Below are positions 61,150-64,000 of a DNA stretch of 64,000 nucleotides, one piece after another; the first letter of the stretch is position 1, and every line of letters starts with the position of its first letter. The stretch is from Rachycentron canadum. Lineage: Eukaryota > Chordata > Actinopteri > Carangiformes > Rachycentridae. The stretch lies in assembly GCA_038496675.1 (NCBI GenBank), contig CM076666.1, positions 15,640,766-15,704,765 on the forward strand. Reading direction: 5' to 3'. The translations under genes were made by a program, and so were the position numbers. The notes beneath the pieces are model-generated. The model did no database searches. It saw nothing but the letters and a program-made list of their open reading frames with translations, and was not told the origin of the DNA.

Positions 61150-61475
61150 TTTTTATATTCATGCGGCACTTACGCTTTCGGTGGAAACGGGGGTGCTTTG
61201 GTGGTGTTTTCTCACAAGTTTGCACTGCATTGAGTGTATAAAACTGAGCCTGGTCCCCGGGTGGCTGAATAGAGTAGAACAATCCAGTAGGCAGAGAGTG
61301 GACGACCCAAACACACACGGTTAGCGGACAACTATCAAACAACGGCGGCCTGACAGTGATTTAAATGAAGAAAACATCCTCACCGCCCAACAATGTGACC
61401 GAGTGAGAAGAACAGCTTGCTGAGGACTGTCAGAAACACATGACAGCCAACTTTGGTTGTTGTGAGAGGCGCACC
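61150..61475 (+). promoter_or_regulatory. Promoter / 5-prime UTR of the right-end gene
   Basis: CpG and GC content rise from about 61160 to 61620 (ctttcggtggaaacggg, tccccgggtggct, acaacggcggcctga). This leads to a start codon in a strong context at 61476 and a splice donor 17 nt later. There is no TATA box; it looks like a housekeeping-type promoter. Confidence 0.5.
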
Positions 61476-61492
61476 ATGGCATCTCAGCCAAG
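61476..61492 (+). CDS. aff1: First coding exon, probably aff1 (partial)
   Basis: gcaccATGGCATCTCAGCCAAG|gtagg encodes MASQP plus two bases of the next codon. AFF1 (a scaffold of the super elongation complex) begins MAAQSS in human with a similarly tiny first coding exon. aff1 is a reported neighbour of gsdf in fish. The next exon is not visible in the remaining 2.5 kb, so the assignment rests on position and this short match. Another gene with a short first exon is possible. Confidence 0.45.
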
Positions 61493-64000
61493 GTAGGAAG
61501 ACACACAGCCGCGGCTAGCAGCTAGCAGCTGGGCGCTAGCTTCCCAGCCCGACTGGGTACCTGATGGTAATTAGTCAGATATGGTTAGCTGTGCACCGAA
61601 GACGCCCCCACCCCGCAAATGTAAAGTTTAAGTTTGAAACTGTGTGAAAAAGTATCTTAAAGAAGGTATTCTGGGTGTGGTGTTGTTATTTTCTGTGGTT
61701 AATGTCAAACTGACTGGCAGGGCTTTAGCTTGATAAGCAGTTCGAGGAAGAGGTGGAATCAGCTGGAAAGAGCAGCCTGGTGTGGTTGTGATTTTTTTTT
61801 TTCTTTCTTTCTTTTTTTTTTTTTTTTAAACCACCTGGTCATCGGGGCTGCTGTGTTTACATCGGCTGGTTAAGATTTACATGTGTGTCTTTGAAGCAAA
61901 CGTTACAGCTCCTTGCACATTTAATCCCAGTCCAGCCCCATCCGTCGGGTTTGACCAACTTGGATTTAGTTGGATAACTGCGGCTCGGTCCTTAGTGTCT
62001 GTGTCACTTTCATTTAAATCCCCATGTTGCTGTCAACTCGCACAGAAAACACAGGACATGCGGACCGACTGGTTGTAACATCAACAGAGTGGGATAAAAC
62101 AATCGGAGCAGGAGATATTACATTTATTTTATGTCCTCAGTTTGTTGACAGTGACAACTTTCTGTCTGCCTCTCAACTTTAAGTCATAATTATGCTCAAC
62201 ATAATTATTTTGTATTTACTAAGTTAACTGGGGTTGCAACTAGAGAGTTCTCATCATCAATTAATCTACAAGACAATGAAATTTCTTAAAATTAAAATTT
62301 TTTTTTTTTTTATGCATCAAACAGTCCAAATTCCAAAAATAGTGGTTTTACTAAGAAAAAATAAAACACAAAGATGATGCCTCAAATCAAATCAAATCAA
62401 AAGTTTTAATCTGTTTTAATCCATCAACCACAAAAATGGTAGCAGATCTTACATATATATCCATCTTGTTTCAAGTTTTCCGACAATTGAAAATCATCTC
62501 AGAGATTTCCACCATTTGGCATCAATTTATGAAAGAAGAGCATCAAAACACCTTAACGTAGACCGATTCAAAAGGTCCAAAAATGATTAGACCTATGTTT
62601 TATGTTTGTCAGAATTGATTTTTAAATTCAATCTTAAAATGCATTTTTAAGATGCAACTTTTTAGTTCTTTGTAGTTTTTAAATAGGATTTTAGTTATTG
62701 TATAACTGTATCTGAAGTTATACAAACTACCTGAGCAAATGTTAGCGGCAGTCATGTGTCAAATAAAACTTAGACCGTTTAAACCTGAATCATAGAATAC
62801 AATAATATAATTGTTTATCGTTCAAAAAAAAAACAAACAACTGAAACATAAAACACAACAATATTATTATCTTGTGAAAAAATAAGCACGAGACATTTTG
62901 CTTGGCGTTCAGTTTTTTTCATATCAGCTGTAAAGGCTTTTTTAAATGATGACAAATGTCTTAATTGACTTCTGAAGTTGGGATACACTATTATCGGTGT
63001 GTCTGCACCTCTTTGATTCTTAAAAATGTTGTTGCTGCCATCTGATGCTGTTTTGAAATCCACAGTGTTACTTCTGTTTGGGTTTGGCTGTTTCGCTATC
63101 GGTTTTGGTTTGTGTGATATTGTTTGACATGAAAACATTTCACTCATTCAGTTTCTGATGTTTTTGTCATATGTAGTAAGTAAATTGTCAAGCCCAGAGC
63201 TATTCTGCTCACCATAGCTGAAGATAGTCTTTAAGTCCTGTAAAGCATTGAATTTTAGGGGATGGAAAAAGTCTTACATTTTATTTACCAAGATCTTGGG
63301 AAAAAAAATTGGCTTCTCTCTTGTTTTTGACTATTGTACACAGCAACATTAGTTGCCTATGAAGCTCAAGAAACTAACAATTCAAAAATAACTGTAATAA
63401 CAATGAACTTCCTTATTGTCATTACTGGTTTACTGGTTGCAAAAGTTTGAAAATTAAAATGCATTTTAATGTGGTACTAAAAATCATAACTTTAACTTGG
63501 TAAATACTGCATAAACCCAGGATGGTACACAGGAGGTACAGAAAGACTTTGAAAGCGTTTATGTGTCACTTAAACACCATTGACATTTACAGTTACAGGC
63601 TCGTCTGTAAGTTTAAAACAGACGCAGTGTGAGGCTTTCTTCCTGGATAATGCTGATGTGGGGGCTGTGACTGGGCAATGCCGGTTAGTGCTGTCCTAGT
63701 AGTCTGTCCAGTCTCTCTGCTACATTAATGAGCGAGTGCTCATCTGTTTGGCTTGGTCCCAAATCTGTGTTGCTGACACTTGTTGCTATGGTAGCATCCC
63801 ATTGGGGTTGCTGTCAGTAAGGATGATCAACACTTTGTTTTGGGAGGAAAATCACAAATCATTTCAAAACGTAGATGAGTCATCAGTTCACTTTAGTATG
63901 TTTAAAGTATTAACCAGGGCCTCAGCCCATGGGGCCAGCTGTTGTTCCACAATATAATTTACTAGAGTAAATAAATCTTTTTTACTTTGGCACCATATTA
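61493..64000 (+). other. Intron 1 of the right-end gene (partial)
   Basis: No second exon with a convincing frame was found. The start is CpG-rich, then AT-rich. T-runs occur at 61790-61830. A diverged copy of the teleost interspersed repeat seen at 16310 lies at about 62229-62520 (ggttgcaactagagag, aaacagtccaaattccaaaa). Confidence 0.45.

Noticed and set aside
62815..63147. 110-codon minus-strand open frame in the right-end intron
   Set aside because: No recognisable domain, AT-rich composition, no conserved context.

Overview
The window looks like nuclear DNA from a teleost fish, probably a percomorph. Genes have many small exons with short introns. Microsatellites and interspersed repeat relics resembling common percomorph families are frequent. 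The recognisable genes are a CD36-family scavenger receptor (scarb2-like), nup54, ppef2 and gsdf. gsdf is a TGF-beta-family gene described in fish. The neighbourhood matches the human 4q21 block (SCARB2, NUP54, PPEF2), with gsdf beside it and what is probably the first exon of aff1 at the right end.

Layout: 1-15,150 has no gene I can support. It holds a diverged repeat array (about 40-1,740), a possible retrotransposon gag relic (about 3,020-3,160), hAT-like and foldback elements (8.4-10.3 kb) and a dead Tc1-like transposon with long inverted repeats (12,250-14,171). Next come scarb2-like (+, CDS 15,598-30,284, 13 exons, 519 aa), nup54 (+, CDS 33,030-40,562, 15 exons, 624 aa) and ppef2 (-, CDS 48,569-42,586, 16 or 17 exons, 722 or 728 aa). 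gsdf (+, 52,536-54,598, 5 exons, 201 aa) is divergent from ppef2. A two-exon gene for an unrecognised secreted cysteine-containing protein (+, 56,626-57,438, 197 aa) follows. Last are a triplicated minisatellite (60.3-61.07 kb) and a promoter with a tiny first coding exon, probably aff1 (61,476-61,492).

All exon models were built by hand from splice sites, reading-frame continuity and remembered family similarity; every intron phase agrees. The genes do not form one pathway: scarb2-like is an endolysosomal or surface scavenger receptor, nup54 a central-channel nucleoporin, ppef2 a photoreceptor/sensory EF-hand phosphatase, and gsdf a gonadal somatic-cell growth factor that is the male-determining gene in some fishes.

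The items most worth following are the unrecognised secreted gene between gsdf and aff1, the gsdf proximal promoter with an Nr5a-type site, the scarb2 paralogue that lacks the lysosomal di-leucine tail, and the rebuilt ppef2 5-prime end with tandem CRX-type sites and an optional 18-nt microexon.
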